A stretch of DNA of 46,211 nt from Rhodoplanes serenus (GCA_009720755.1 WNKV01000026.1:1-46211), one strand, 5' to 3'; shown: positions 24,882-32,771, counted from the first letter of the stretch. Notes: generated from the letters alone by a model not told the origin. Made by a program: numbers and translations.

Positions 24882-25703
24882 ATGGCCCAGCTATCCACTG
24901 CCACGCGGCCGCGCAACCGCATCGATCCGGTGTGGGACCGCCTGCGCGGCGAAGCCGAGGCGGTGGTCCGCCAGGAGCCGGAGCTGGCCTCCTTCCTCTA
25001 CGCGGCGGTGCTGCACCACGATCGGCTGGAGGAGGCGGTGGCCCACCGCGTGGCGTCGCGGCTCGACCATCCCGATCTCGGGGCCGAGCTGATCCGCCGG
25101 GGCTATCTCGACGCCCTCGAGGATTCGCCCGAGATCGGCGAGGCGTTCCGGGCCGATCTCGTGGCCGTGTTCGACCGCGATCCGGCGACCGGGCGATTCA
25201 TCGAGCCGCTGCTGTACTACAAGGGCTTCCACGCCATCCAGGCACACCGGCTGGCGCACTGGCTGTGGACGCACGGCCGGCGTGACTTCGCCCTCTACTT
25301 GCAGAGCCGCTCGTCCGCCGCCTTCCAGACCGACATTCATCCGGCCGCCCGCATCGGCCGCGGCGTCTTCCTGGATCATGCCACCGGCCTGGTGGTGGGC
25401 GAGACCGCGGTGATCGAGGACGACGTCTCGATTCTCCACCACGTCACGCTCGGCGGCACCGGCAACGAGGTCGGCGACCGCCATCCGAAGATCCGCCATG
25501 GCGTCATGATCGGGGCCGGCGCCAAGATCCTCGGCAACATCGAGGTCGGCCACTGCGCCCGCATCGCGGCCGGCTCGGTGGTGCTGCGGCCGGTGCCGAA
25601 CAACACCACGGTGGCCGGGGTGCCGGCCCGGATCGTCGGTGATGCCGGCTGCGCCGAGCCCTCCCACACCATGGACCAGATGCTGCGCGACGTCGGCCTC
25701 TGA
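24882..25703 (+). CDS. cysE: Serine O-acetyltransferase
   Basis: A 273-residue CysE. The helical N-terminal domain (about 1-145) precedes a left-handed beta helix. Catalytic Asp151 (TDIHPAARIGRG) and His166 (LDHATG) correspond to E. coli Asp143 and His158, and HHVTLGGTG and MIGAGAKILGNIEVG are conserved hexapeptide turns. It makes O-acetylserine from serine and acetyl-CoA, the first step of cysteine synthesis, and is usually inhibited by cysteine through its C-terminal tail. GAGGAGGG precedes ATG 24882. The DUF3126 gene follows, a common alphaproteobacterial arrangement. Confidence 0.95.
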   Translation: MAQLSTATRPRNRIDPVWDRLRGEAEAVVRQEPELASFLYAAVLHHDRLEEAVAHRVASRLDHPDLGAELIRRGYLDALEDSPEIGEAFRADLVAVFDRDPATGRFIEPLLYYKGFHAIQAHRLAHWLWTHGRRDFALYLQSRSSAAFQTDIHPAARIGRGVFLDHATGLVVGETAVIEDDVSILHHVTLGGTGNEVGDRHPKIRHGVMIGAGAKILGNIEVGHCARIAAGSVVLRPVPNNTTVAGVPARIVGDAGCAEPSHTMDQMLRDVGL

Positions 25704-25931
25704 GCCGGGGCGCGATTGCCGGGCTGTCTCTCCGCCGCCTCCCGTCGCGTCGCACGCGGGTCCGCGCCCCCTCGCGTCACCGAGAGGAGCGGGGCCTGCC
25801 GCATGACGGCGGATCGCGGGGGGCAAGCGGCCGGTGCGGGTTGCGCGACCGCCGCAGGCCCCGCTATGCACTGCGCAGTTTCGGCGCGCCGCTCCCGGTG
25901 ACGCCCAGCCCGATCCGAGAGGAGCCGCACC

Positions 25932-26141
25932 GTGGACGCCCAGGAAATCCGCAAACTCGAAGGCTATCTGCGCCGGCTGTTCGGCAATGCCCGGCTGCGG
26001 GTGGTGCCGCGGCCCAAGAAGGAAGATTCGGCCGAGGTCTATCTCGGCGAGGAGTTCATCGGCGTGCTGTTCGTCGACGACGAGGACGACGACCGCTCCT
26101 ACAATTTCCAGATGGCCATTCTCGGCACCGATCTCGAATAG
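25932..26141 (+). CDS. DUF3126 family protein
   Basis: A 69-residue acidic protein matching DUF3126, an alphaproteobacterial family of unknown function. Recognisable segments are EIRKLEGYLRRLFGN, RVVPRPKKEDSAEVYLGEEF and SYNFQMAILGTDL. The GTG start follows GAGAGGAGCC. The gene lies 228 bases after cysE, a neighbourhood seen in many Hyphomicrobiales. Its small size and conserved charge suggest a protein-binding role, but no function is established. Confidence 0.88.
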   Translation: MDAQEIRKLEGYLRRLFGNARLRVVPRPKKEDSAEVYLGEEFIGVLFVDDEDDDRSYNFQMAILGTDLE

Positions 26142-26153
26142 GGCGGCGCGGCC

Positions 26154-26864
26154 TCATCCCGCCTTCGGCCGCAGGGCGACGAGCAGCCGCTCGAAGCCCT
26201 CGGCGACGGTCCGCCAGTCGGCCAGCCAGTCGCGCGGGAATCGCATGGTCACCACGGCGCCGCCGATCAGCCGCTCCGACAAGCAGGTGGCCGGCGGTCG
26301 CCCCGGCGCCGGCCGCTCGCAGCGGGCCAGGAATTTCTCCGGCGCATTCTCCTCCCAGGCCGCATCCTCGCCCTGATAGGGCGTGCCGTCACGGAACTCG
26401 ACCAGCGCCAGGCCCTCCGGGGCGGGGTCCAGCTCGGCGCGGGTGTAGCGCAGCCAGATGGTGCGCAGCCGCTCGGCCGGATCGAGCGCGCCGGCCGCCG
26501 GCGCGATGGTGACATAGACGCGATCGGCCGTCGGGGGTGGCGGGGTGCCCGGCTCGGTCGGTCGCGGCGGCGTCAGCCCCGGCCACAGATAGACGAGGTC
26601 GAGCCGTTCCTGCGGACCGGAGTGGCGTTGCATCGCCATGCGGATCGCGGCGGGTGCGACCGTGAAGGTCTCGCCCGCGACGACGACGGGCAGATGCGGC
26701 GCCTCGGGCGCCGCCACCGCGGGCGTGGCGGGCCAGCGCGCCCACAGCGACCACAGCGCCGCCGCCACCGCGACGGCGCCGGTGAGCAGGAAGGCGCCGA
26801 GCGTCAGCGCGGTGCGCAGGCTGCGCCGCGGTCCGCCGATCGGCTCCCGTCGTGTTCCGTTCAC
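26154..26864 (-). CDS. Unrecognised single-pass membrane protein
   Basis: A 236-residue protein with a short cytoplasmic N-terminus, one transmembrane helix (about residues 18-42), and a periplasmic domain. The domain holds VVVAGETFTVAPAAIRMAMQRH, RLDLVYLWPGL, DRVYVTIAP, a central TIWLRYTRAEL, and the late Cys pair CERPAPGRPPATC, which could form a disulfide. No family name is recognised with certainty. The GTG at 26864 is chosen because conservation-like sequence starts there; ATG 26942 is possible. It is convergent with the DUF3126 gene. Confidence 0.6.
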   Translation of the reverse strand: MNGTRREPIGGPRRSLRTALTLGAFLLTGAVAVAAALWSLWARWPATPAVAAPEAPHLPVVVAGETFTVAPAAIRMAMQRHSGPQERLDLVYLWPGLTPPRPTEPGTPPPPTADRVYVTIAPAAGALDPAERLRTIWLRYTRAELDPAPEGLALVEFRDGTPYQGEDAAWEENAPEKFLARCERPAPGRPPATCLSERLIGGAVVTMRFPRDWLADWRTVAEGFERLLVALRPKAG

Positions 26865-26985
26865 CGGCTCGCCCGTTCCGTGTCCCAGATGTCGCGAATC
26901 GCGCGCGGAGTATGGCACGCGCGGCGGGTGCGCCAACGGCACGTCGGTGCCGTGCCGCGCGTCGACGAGCGGGCGGCTCGTGACG

Positions 26986-27001
26986 TTAACCCTTCTTTAA
27001 C
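26986..27001 (+). promoter_or_regulatory. Perfect CtrA box (TTAA-N7-TTAAC)
   Basis: TTAA (26986-26989), seven bases, TTAAC (26997-27001) matches the full alphaproteobacterial CtrA consensus. It sits 65 bases upstream of the ATG of the small membrane protein at 27067, a typical promoter position, in an AT-rich island within GC-rich DNA. This suggests cell-cycle control of that gene. Confidence 0.65.
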
Positions 27002-27066
27002 GATGACGTGGCGGGCCCGGCGGATCTGCGGCACAACCGAACGGTCCGAGCCGCGGAGCCCGCGCC

Positions 27067-27411
27067 ATGTCGCCCGAATCCATCCAATCGTTCCTGGCCG
27101 TCGCCATCGGCTTCGCGTTCGCCGGCGTCCTGTGCACCGGCTATCAGCTCGTCGCCCATCGGCCGGCCTCGTTCCGCCTGCTGGAGCAGGGCGCCTCGTC
27201 GGCGAGCTTCGCGGCGGTGCCTCTGCTGGTTTTCGCCGCGCCCTTCATCATCATGCGCAACACCGTGCGGGGCCGCATCATCGAGCGCCGCCGCTTCGAG
27301 TTCGTCATGGTGGCGACCGTCATCGCCGGGCTGTGGAGCCTGATGTCCGGCACCATCGTGGTGATGACCGTCGAGGTGCTGGCCGAGCTGCTCGGCCGCG
27401 TGGTCGGCTGA
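27067..27411 (+). CDS. Small three-helix membrane protein, possibly DUF6949
   Basis: A 114-residue protein with hydrophobic segments near 8-26, 48-63 and 80-105, separated by basic loops (RNTVRGRIIERRRFE). It resembles a conserved unannotated family in Hyphomicrobiales, perhaps DUF6949, but this name is from memory and uncertain. A perfect CtrA box lies 65 bases upstream, so it may be made at a defined stage of the cell cycle. No function is known. Confidence 0.65.
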   Translation: MSPESIQSFLAVAIGFAFAGVLCTGYQLVAHRPASFRLLEQGASSASFAAVPLLVFAAPFIIMRNTVRGRIIERRRFEFVMVATVIAGLWSLMSGTIVVMTVEVLAELLGRVVG

Positions 27412-27531
27412 CGCCGTCCCGTCCGTCCCCTCGCTCGATCGCGTCGCTGTCGTCGACCTCTTGCTTCACAGCCGTGTGCGGGCGCGCTTAACTCGGCGGG
27501 CCGCGCCCGGCGTGCCTTTGGGAGACCCGCG

Positions 27532-28062
27532 ATGCCGATCTACGCCCTCGACGATCTCGTTCCGGACCTGCCGGCACCCGGCCGCTGCTGGGTCGCCGAC
27601 AGCGCCGTGCTGATCGGCCGCGTGCGCCTGCGTGAGGAGGCGAGCGTGTGGTGGAACGCGGTTCTGCGCGGCGACAACGAGTGGATCGAAATCGGCTTGC
27701 GCTCGCAGGTGCAGGACAATGCCACGCTGCACACCGACATGGGGTTCCCGCTCACCATCGGGGCCGACTGCGTGATCGGCCACAATGTCGTGCTGCACGG
27801 CTGCACCATCGCGGACGAGTGCCTGATCGGCATGGGCGCCATCGTGATGAACGGCGCGCGCATCGGCCGCGGCTCGATCGTCGGGGCCGGCGCCGTGGTG
27901 CCGGAGGGCAAGGAGTTTCCCGAGCACGCCCTGATCGTCGGCACGCCCGCCCGCGTGGTGCGCAGCGTCGACGACGCCGCCGTGGCCCGCATCCGGGCGG
28001 GTGCCGACGGCTACGTCCAGCGCGCCAAGCAGTATGCGGTGGGGCTGCGGCGGATCGGCTAA
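27532..28062 (+). CDS. Gamma-carbonic anhydrase family protein (YrdA/PaaY-like)
   Basis: A 176-residue left-handed beta-helix protein. Zinc-binding His67 (ATLHTDMG), His84 and His89 (IGHNVVLHGC) have the spacing of gamma-class carbonic anhydrases. LRGDNEWIEIG and VGTPARVVR are standard family segments. In bacteria these proteins are either active carbonic anhydrases or related thioesterase or acyltransferase-like trimers. Usual alphaproteobacterial length; ATG 27532 preceded by GGGAG. Confidence 0.92.
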   Translation: MPIYALDDLVPDLPAPGRCWVADSAVLIGRVRLREEASVWWNAVLRGDNEWIEIGLRSQVQDNATLHTDMGFPLTIGADCVIGHNVVLHGCTIADECLIGMGAIVMNGARIGRGSIVGAGAVVPEGKEFPEHALIVGTPARVVRSVDDAAVARIRAGADGYVQRAKQYAVGLRRIG

Positions 28063-28098
28063 GCGATCGCTGCGCACGCGGGATCGGGCCGGCGGGGA

Positions 28099-28842
28099 TC
28101 AGCCACCGAACGACGGCGTCGCCCGCGCCGCGAGGTCGGCGAGCCCGAGGCCGGGGCCGAGGAGCTGGCGTCCGCGCACCAGCGTGGCCCGCGCCGCGCG
28201 GGCATCGAGCGCCGTGCGGACGAGGGCCGGCAGCTCGCGCGGCTGCCGCATCACCTGGCGCAGCATGGCGAGAATGTCGGTGGTGCCGTTCGACCGCATG
28301 GCGGCGAGCGCCGCCTTGGGCAGGGCGCGTGCGGCCGGATCGGTGATCACCCGGATGGCCGCCACCGGCAGGCCGTGTGCCGCGCCGACGGCGGCCACCA
28401 CATGGGACTCCATGTCCACCGCGAGCGCCCCGGTGCGCTGGTTCAGCGCCTGCTTGCCGGCGGGATCGGCGACCGGCGCCGCGACACCGGCGATCGGGCC
28501 GCATACGGCGCCCGGGATGGTGCCGGCGAGGTGCCGCACCCACTCCGGATCGGTCGTGTAGGTCGTCGTCTCCGACAGGACGTCGGTCGCCACCACGCAG
28601 GTCCCGGGCGCGAGGGCCGGATCGAGCCCGCCGGCGACCCCGAAGCTGAGCAGCCCGCGACAATCCTCGTCCACGGCGCGCGCCAGCGCGGCGGCTAGGT
28701 TGCGACCGTCCCCGCTACAGATGACACGCATGCCCGCGTCCGCGACGATCCTCGCCTCGAACGCCAGTCCCACGACGACGATCAAGTCCCACCCCCAACG
28801 ACGCTCCGTCGGCCCGCGCCGAACGTCGTCCGCGACTCTCAT
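28099..28842 (-). CDS. hpnG: Hopanoid-associated phosphorylase/nucleosidase HpnG
   Basis: A 247-residue member of the purine nucleoside phosphorylase superfamily. Segments GLAFEARIV, ICSGDG, GLLSFGVAGGLDPALAPG, VCGPIAGVAAPV, GALAVDMESHVVAAVGAAHGLPVAAIRVITDPAARALP match HpnG. HpnG removes adenine from adenosylhopane to give phosphoribohopane/ribosylhopane, an early step to bacteriohopanetetrol. No other hopanoid genes are in the window, which is unusual since hpnG is normally beside hpnH or shc. The ATG has only a weak ribosome binding site. Confidence 0.85.
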   Translation of the reverse strand: MRVADDVRRGPTERRWGWDLIVVVGLAFEARIVADAGMRVICSGDGRNLAAALARAVDEDCRGLLSFGVAGGLDPALAPGTCVVATDVLSETTTYTTDPEWVRHLAGTIPGAVCGPIAGVAAPVADPAGKQALNQRTGALAVDMESHVVAAVGAAHGLPVAAIRVITDPAARALPKAALAAMRSNGTTDILAMLRQVMRQPRELPALVRTALDARAARATLVRGRQLLGPGLGLADLAARATPSFGG

Positions 28843-29036
28843 CGAACCGGCATGACCCTACCATTGCAAGGGGGCGGAACGTTTGTACAGGCCGTCGACG
28901 GCGCCGCCGCGCAGCGGCGCGACCCTCGCTCGCGGGCGGTGCAAAACTCTCGTGGTGCTTTCAGAGGAGAGTAGGCCGGGACACGAGCGGGCGCCCGGGT
29001 CGGTTCCGGCTGGCGGTTATGGCGTCGAAACGCGAA

Positions 29037-29060
29037 CGGCCCTCTCCGAGGAGAGGGCCG
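29037..29060. terminator. Strong hairpin downstream of the Gly/Trp-rich gene
   Basis: CGGCCCTCTCC (29037-29047), GA, then GGAGAGGGCCG (29050-29060): a perfect 11-bp inverted repeat 30 bases beyond the stop of the leftward Gly/Trp-rich gene. The next transcribed bases on that strand are TTCGCGTTTCG, moderately T-rich. It probably terminates that gene. Confidence 0.6.
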
Positions 29061-29089
29061 CACGGGACGTCGCGTCGTGCAATGGGCGG

Positions 29090-29572
29090 TCAGCAGACGC
29101 GGCGGAGCCGCCAGGCCCCGTGCCGCCACACCCGCCGCACGCAGGAGGTCGCGTAGCCCGGCGCCGCCGCATAGCCGTAATAGCCGACCGGCGCATAGCC
29201 GTAGCTGTAGCCGGGCGCGTAGGCGTAGCCGCCATACGGATAGCCCCAGCCGCCGCCCCCCCAGCCCCACGGCTGGCTCGCCGCCGCCAGACCGAGCCCG
29301 AGGCCGAATGCGGCCGCACCGGCACCCCAGCCACCGCCACCCCAGCCGCCGCCACCCCAGTGGCGGTGACCGTGCCAGCCGGCGTGGCGCCAGCCGCCAC
29401 CCCAGCCGCCGCCACCCCAGCCACCACCGCCGTGCCAGCCGCCATGACCGCCGTGCCAGCCGCCATGGCCGTGCCCGAAGCCGAGGCGTTGAGCCTCGCC
29501 CGGGGTCGCCGACAAGGCGAGGCCGAGCGCAGCCACCCCAGCCATGGCCGCCAGAGACGTCTTCCGCATCAT
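29090..29572 (-). CDS. Gly/Trp/His-rich secreted protein
   Basis: A 160-residue protein with a signal peptide (cleavage probably after GEA, about residue 28). It continues with imperfect HGGW/GGGGW repeats (about 31-80), an Ala/Gly hydrophobic patch, and a Gly/Tyr-rich stretch (YPYGGYAYAP). The C-terminus is CVRRVWRHGAWRLRRVC, with two Cys bracketing a basic Trp motif. GGAAAGGAG precedes the double ATG. The repeats suggest an extended surface or envelope polypeptide. It is a paralogue of its upstream neighbour, which shares the C-terminal motif. Confidence 0.75.
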   Translation of the reverse strand: MMRKTSLAAMAGVAALGLALSATPGEAQRLGFGHGHGGWHGGHGGWHGGGGWGGGGWGGGWRHAGWHGHRHWGGGGWGGGGWGAGAAAFGLGLGLAAASQPWGWGGGGWGYPYGGYAYAPGYSYGYAPVGYYGYAAAPGYATSCVRRVWRHGAWRLRRVC

Positions 29573-29672
29573 GTCGATCTCCTTTCCGACTCGAGCCGGC
29601 GCCCCGGTCGGATCGGACGGCGGCGCGGCTCCTGGTTCGCCAACGCTCGACCGCGAGGAATGTGCCGCGCCG

Positions 29673-30083
29673 TCAGCACAAGCGACGCCATGTCCACCGC
29701 GTCTTGCTGAGCCAGACCTTCTTGAGGCACGGCATGTCGTCGACCTCGCTGAAGGTCGGGTAGGAGCCGGTCCACGCCCACGGCGGCCCGAAGCCCCACG
29801 GATAGACGCCGACGCCCCAGCCGGGCCCCCAGCCCGGACCCCAGCCATATCCCCAGCCGGCCGGACGGTGCCGCCACCCCGGTCCCGGGTGCCAGCCGCC
29901 CCGCGGCGGCACGATCACCCCGGGCCGAGCCCCCGGGACGACGACGCCCGGTCCCGCATGAAAGCCCGCCCGGCCCGGGATGGGGGTGCCGGCGCGCTGC
30001 GCCGCGGCGGGGGCGGCCGCGAGGGTGAGGCCGAGGAGGGCGACGGCCGCGAGGGTCGGCAGCGAGGCAAACGGGCTAGTCAT
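29673..30083 (-). CDS. Gly/Pro/Trp-rich secreted protein, paralogue of neighbour
   Basis: A 136-residue protein with a signal peptide (cleavage after AAA, about 26) and a Pro/Gly-rich segment (GVIVPPRGGWHPGPGWRHRP). GWGPGW-type repeats (about 75-100) follow. It ends in CLKKVWLSKTRWTWRRLC, the same bracketed-Cys basic Trp motif as the next gene downstream. AGGAG precedes ATG 30083. No domain family is recognised; the pair is probably envelope-associated. Both lie on the minus strand 100 bases apart and may be co-expressed. Confidence 0.72.
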   Translation of the reverse strand: MTSPFASLPTLAAVALLGLTLAAAPAAAQRAGTPIPGRAGFHAGPGVVVPGARPGVIVPPRGGWHPGPGWRHRPAGWGYGWGPGWGPGWGVGVYPWGFGPPWAWTGSYPTFSEVDDMPCLKKVWLSKTRWTWRRLC

Positions 30084-30193
30084 CGGCAGCTCCTGTGCGG
30101 GTTCGATGGCCGGGCCGGTCGCGGCGGCCCCTCTCGGGCGCCGGCGCGTTGGCCGGAGCGGCCTCCCGGCATAGATAGGAATCCGGCGACCCG

Positions 30194-30236
30194 TCCAGGC
30201 GGGAGCATCGCGACGGCATCTCCAGGCGGGAGCATC
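30194..30236. repeat. 16-bp direct repeat covering the ATP12 ribosome binding site
   Basis: TCCAGGCGGGAGCATC occurs at 30194-30209 and 30221-30236 (27-bp period). The second copy carries the GGGAG directly before the ATG at 30237, so the ribosome binding site has a decoy copy upstream. The first copy is followed by GCG, not an ATG. Confidence 0.85.
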
Positions 30237-31022
30237 ATGGCCACCTTGTTCGACGACTTCTTCGCCGAAACCCCCATCGACCCCACCGACCCCAACGAGG
30301 CGGCGCGCCGCTCCATGCGGCCGCTGCGGCGCCGCTTCTACACGATGGCCGACATGCGGCCGGGCGGGGAGGGCTTCGCAGTCGAGCTCGACGGCAAGCC
30401 GGTCCGCACCCCGGCGCGGCGGACCCTGGCGCTGCCGACCGCGGCGCTCGCCGAGCGGGTCGTGGCCGAATGGCGCGACCAGGTCGAGACCATCGATCCG
30501 GCCCGCATGCCGTTGACCCGGCTCGCCAATGCGGTCATCGACGCGGTCGCCGACAAGGCGGCCGAGGTGGCCGACGAGATCGCCCGCTACCTGCGCTCCG
30601 ACCTCGTGGTCTATCGGGCCGAGGGTCCCGAGCGGCTGGTCGAACGGCAGAGCCGGGCGTGGGACCCGGTGCTGGCCTGGGCGCGCGACGCCCACGGGGC
30701 GCGCTTCGTGCTGGTCGAGGGCGTGGTGTTCACCGAGCAGCCGGAGCCGGCGGTCGCCGCCATGCGGGCCCTGCTGCCGGCCGATCCGTGGCGGCTCGGA
30801 GCGCTGCATGTGGTCACCACCCTGACGGGCTCGGCCCTGCTGGGGCTGGCGCTCGCGGCCGGCGTTCTGACCGCCGACGACGCCTGGGCGGCCGGCCATG
30901 TGGACGAGGATTGGAACATGGCCCTGTGGGGGCACGACGACGAGGCGCTGGCGCGCCGCGCCCACCGCCGGGCCGAGTTCGACGCCGCCGCCGCGGTGCT
31001 GGCGCTGGTGCCGGCGGGGTGA
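30237..31022 (+). CDS. ATP12-family F1-ATPase assembly chaperone
   Basis: A 261-residue protein of the ATP12 family. RRFYTMADMRPGGEGFAVELDGKPVRTPARRTLALPT is the conserved N-terminal region, and VAEWRDQVETIDPARMPLTRLANAVID and HVDEDWNMALWGHDDEALARR are also hallmark segments. ATP12 binds the F1 alpha subunit during ATP synthase assembly. The presence of this gene is a typical alphaproteobacterial trait shared with mitochondria. A short acidic N-terminal extension precedes the family core. GGGAG is 5 bases upstream of the ATG. Confidence 0.92.
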   Translation: MATLFDDFFAETPIDPTDPNEAARRSMRPLRRRFYTMADMRPGGEGFAVELDGKPVRTPARRTLALPTAALAERVVAEWRDQVETIDPARMPLTRLANAVIDAVADKAAEVADEIARYLRSDLVVYRAEGPERLVERQSRAWDPVLAWARDAHGARFVLVEGVVFTEQPEPAVAAMRALLPADPWRLGALHVVTTLTGSALLGLALAAGVLTADDAWAAGHVDEDWNMALWGHDDEALARRAHRRAEFDAAAAVLALVPAG

Positions 31023-31025
31023 GGC

Positions 31026-31715
31026 TCAGCTCGTCGCGTCGCCGCCGGCCGGCAGCACGACCACCTTGGTGCCGACCGGGACGCGGCGGTACAGATCGAT
31101 GATGTCCTGGTTGATCAATCGGATGCAACCCGATGACACCATGGTGCCAATGGTCGCCGGCTCGTCCGTGCCATGAAGCCGGTAATAGGTGTCCTGGCCG
31201 TCGCGGTAGAGGTAGAGGGCGCGCGGGCCGAGCGGGTTCTCGGGCCCGCCCGGCAGCCCTTGGGCGTACTTGCCGTAACGCTCGGGCTCGCGGCGGATCA
31301 TGTTGAGGGTCGGCGTCCAGCGCGGCCACTCCGCCTTGCGGGCGATGACGGCGCTGCCCCGGAAGTTGAACCCTTCCTCCTTGCCGACCCCGACGCCGTA
31401 GCGCATCGCGCGGCCACGCTCGAGCACCAGATAGGCGTAGCGGGCCGCGGGATCGACGACGATCGTGCCGGGCTGCTCGGTGGTCCTGAAGGTGACCTCC
31501 CGGCGCAGGAATCGCGGCTCGATCTCCGAGAGATCGACGGCCGGAATCGGGAACGGCTCGGTGTCGATCGCCCCGTACATGGCCGCGTACTCGCGCGAGA
31601 CCGGGCGGAGCGGCTGAACGAGGGCCGCGTTCTGGGTGCTCGCGCAGCCGGCCAGCAGGCCGGAGCCCGCCGCCGCCATCGCTCCGCCCAGAAACCTGCG
31701 TCGGTCGATCGTCAT
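31026..31715 (-). CDS. L,D-transpeptidase lipoprotein (YkuD family)
   Basis: A 229-residue protein with an N-terminal twin-arginine-like RRRFLGG and a lipobox LLAGC (Cys24), so likely an exported lipoprotein. The YkuD catalytic domain ends with His181 (RLHGTDEP) and catalytic Cys197 in SSGCIRL. Preceding segments GVGVGKEEGFNFRG and WTPTLNMIRREP are typical. It would form 3-3 crosslinks in peptidoglycan or attach proteins to it. It is convergent with ATP12 (3-base gap) and divergent from the LysR gene. Confidence 0.92.
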   Translation of the reverse strand: MTIDRRRFLGGAMAAAGSGLLAGCASTQNAALVQPLRPVSREYAAMYGAIDTEPFPIPAVDLSEIEPRFLRREVTFRTTEQPGTIVVDPAARYAYLVLERGRAMRYGVGVGKEEGFNFRGSAVIARKAEWPRWTPTLNMIRREPERYGKYAQGLPGGPENPLGPRALYLYRDGQDTYYRLHGTDEPATIGTMVSSGCIRLINQDIIDLYRRVPVGTKVVVLPAGGDATS

Positions 31716-31781
31716 GCGGTCTCGGCTCCTGTCGGGTTGTCCGGCCTCCTGTATGCCTGCTGGCCCCGACGGCGTATAGTT

Positions 31782-31805
31782 GTTATGGGTGATGGTTCCC
31801 ATAAC
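31782..31805. promoter_or_regulatory. Inverted repeat at the LysR promoter
   Basis: GTTATGGG (31782-31789), 8-bp spacer, CCCATAAC (31798-31805) form a perfect 8-bp dyad ending 12 bases before the LysR ATG at 31818. It lies in the gap shared with the divergent L,D-transpeptidase gene. It is a likely LysR autoregulatory site, although LysR boxes normally follow T-N11-A, so this is only inferred from position. Confidence 0.55.
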
Positions 31806-31817
31806 CATGAGGAATGA

Positions 31818-32771
31818 ATGGACTTGGCGGCTGCCCTGCGGGCCTTCGTGCGGACCGTCGAGCGCGGCTCGGTGACCGCCGCGGCGCGGGACCTTTCGAT
31901 CTCCCAGCCGGCCGTGACCAAGCATCTGCGCAATCTCGAGCAGCATGTCGGTGCGCGGCTGCTCGATCGGTCGGCGCGCCTGGTGCGTCCCACCCCGCAG
32001 GGCCAGTCCCTCTACGAGGCGAGCCGCTCGGCGCTCGCCACCATCGACTCGGCCCTCGAAGGGGTGCGGCGGGACATGGGCGCCATCGAGGGGCCGCTGC
32101 GTGTGCATGCCCCATCCTGTATCGGCGTCCAGCATCTCTACCCCCTCGTGCTGGCGTTCCAGGCCGAGCATCCCGGGGTGGTCGTCGATCTCGTCCTGGA
32201 GAACCGCAGCGTCGATCTCGTGCACGAGAACTACGATCTCGCCGTGAAGTACGGCCGGCCCGGCGGTCAGGAGTTGGTGGTCCGCCGCCTGGGTCTGATC
32301 CGGCGCATCGTGGTGTGCGCGCCGTCCTTCCTCGCCCGGGTCGGGCCGATCGACACGCCGGCGCGGCTCGCCGACCTCGATCTCGTCGTCACCGCGGCGG
32401 TGTCGCCGGGCGATGTTCTGACCCTCCAGCGCGGCGACGAGACGATCGAGGTTCCGGTGCGTCCGGTGCTGCGGACCAACAACGCCGACGTGATCACCCG
32501 GACGCTGCTCGGCGGGCGTGCGGCCGGGCCGGTGCAGCGGCTGCTGGTGACCGAGGCGCTGGCGGAGGGCCGGCTGGTCCGCATCCTGGCCGATTGGGAG
32601 GTCAAGCCGACCGAGGCGTTCCTGGCCTATTCATCGGCGCGCTTCATGCGTCCGGCGGTGCGGGCCTTCACGGACTTCGTCGTTCCCGCGCTGCGGGCCG
32701 TTGACGGCATCGACGGCCCCGTGACGGCGAAGCCCGGCCGCGAGCCGGCCTCGGTGCAACCGAGAGGTTAA
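31818..32771 (+). CDS. LysR-family transcriptional regulator
   Basis: A 317-residue LysR regulator. The N-terminal winged helix-turn-helix is residues about 3-62 (FVRTVERGSVTAAARDLSISQPAVTKHLRNLEQ), followed by a substrate-binding domain (LRVHAPSCIGVQHLYPLVLAF; LVLENRSVDLVHENYDLAVKYG). It resembles the CrgA/DsdC-type branch in which the second helix binds unlinked targets. The effector is unknown. The divergent L,D-transpeptidase gene shares its promoter region with a perfect inverted repeat and is a possible target. Confidence 0.92.
   Translation: MDLAAALRAFVRTVERGSVTAAARDLSISQPAVTKHLRNLEQHVGARLLDRSARLVRPTPQGQSLYEASRSALATIDSALEGVRRDMGAIEGPLRVHAPSCIGVQHLYPLVLAFQAEHPGVVVDLVLENRSVDLVHENYDLAVKYGRPGGQELVVRRLGLIRRIVVCAPSFLARVGPIDTPARLADLDLVVTAAVSPGDVLTLQRGDETIEVPVRPVLRTNNADVITRTLLGGRAAGPVQRLLVTEALAEGRLVRILADWEVKPTEAFLAYSSARFMRPAVRAFTDFVVPALRAVDGIDGPVTAKPGREPASVQPRG

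Noticed and set aside
29037-29060. CRISPR-like or attachment site
   Set aside because: It is a single perfect dyad with a 2-nt loop beside a stop codon, better explained as a terminator; no array of repeats is present.
29400-29470. Repetitive DNA as a mini-satellite independent of coding
   Set aside because: The GGNGG-type periodicity follows the HGGW/GGGGW codons of the Gly/Trp-rich protein and is explained by its coding sequence.
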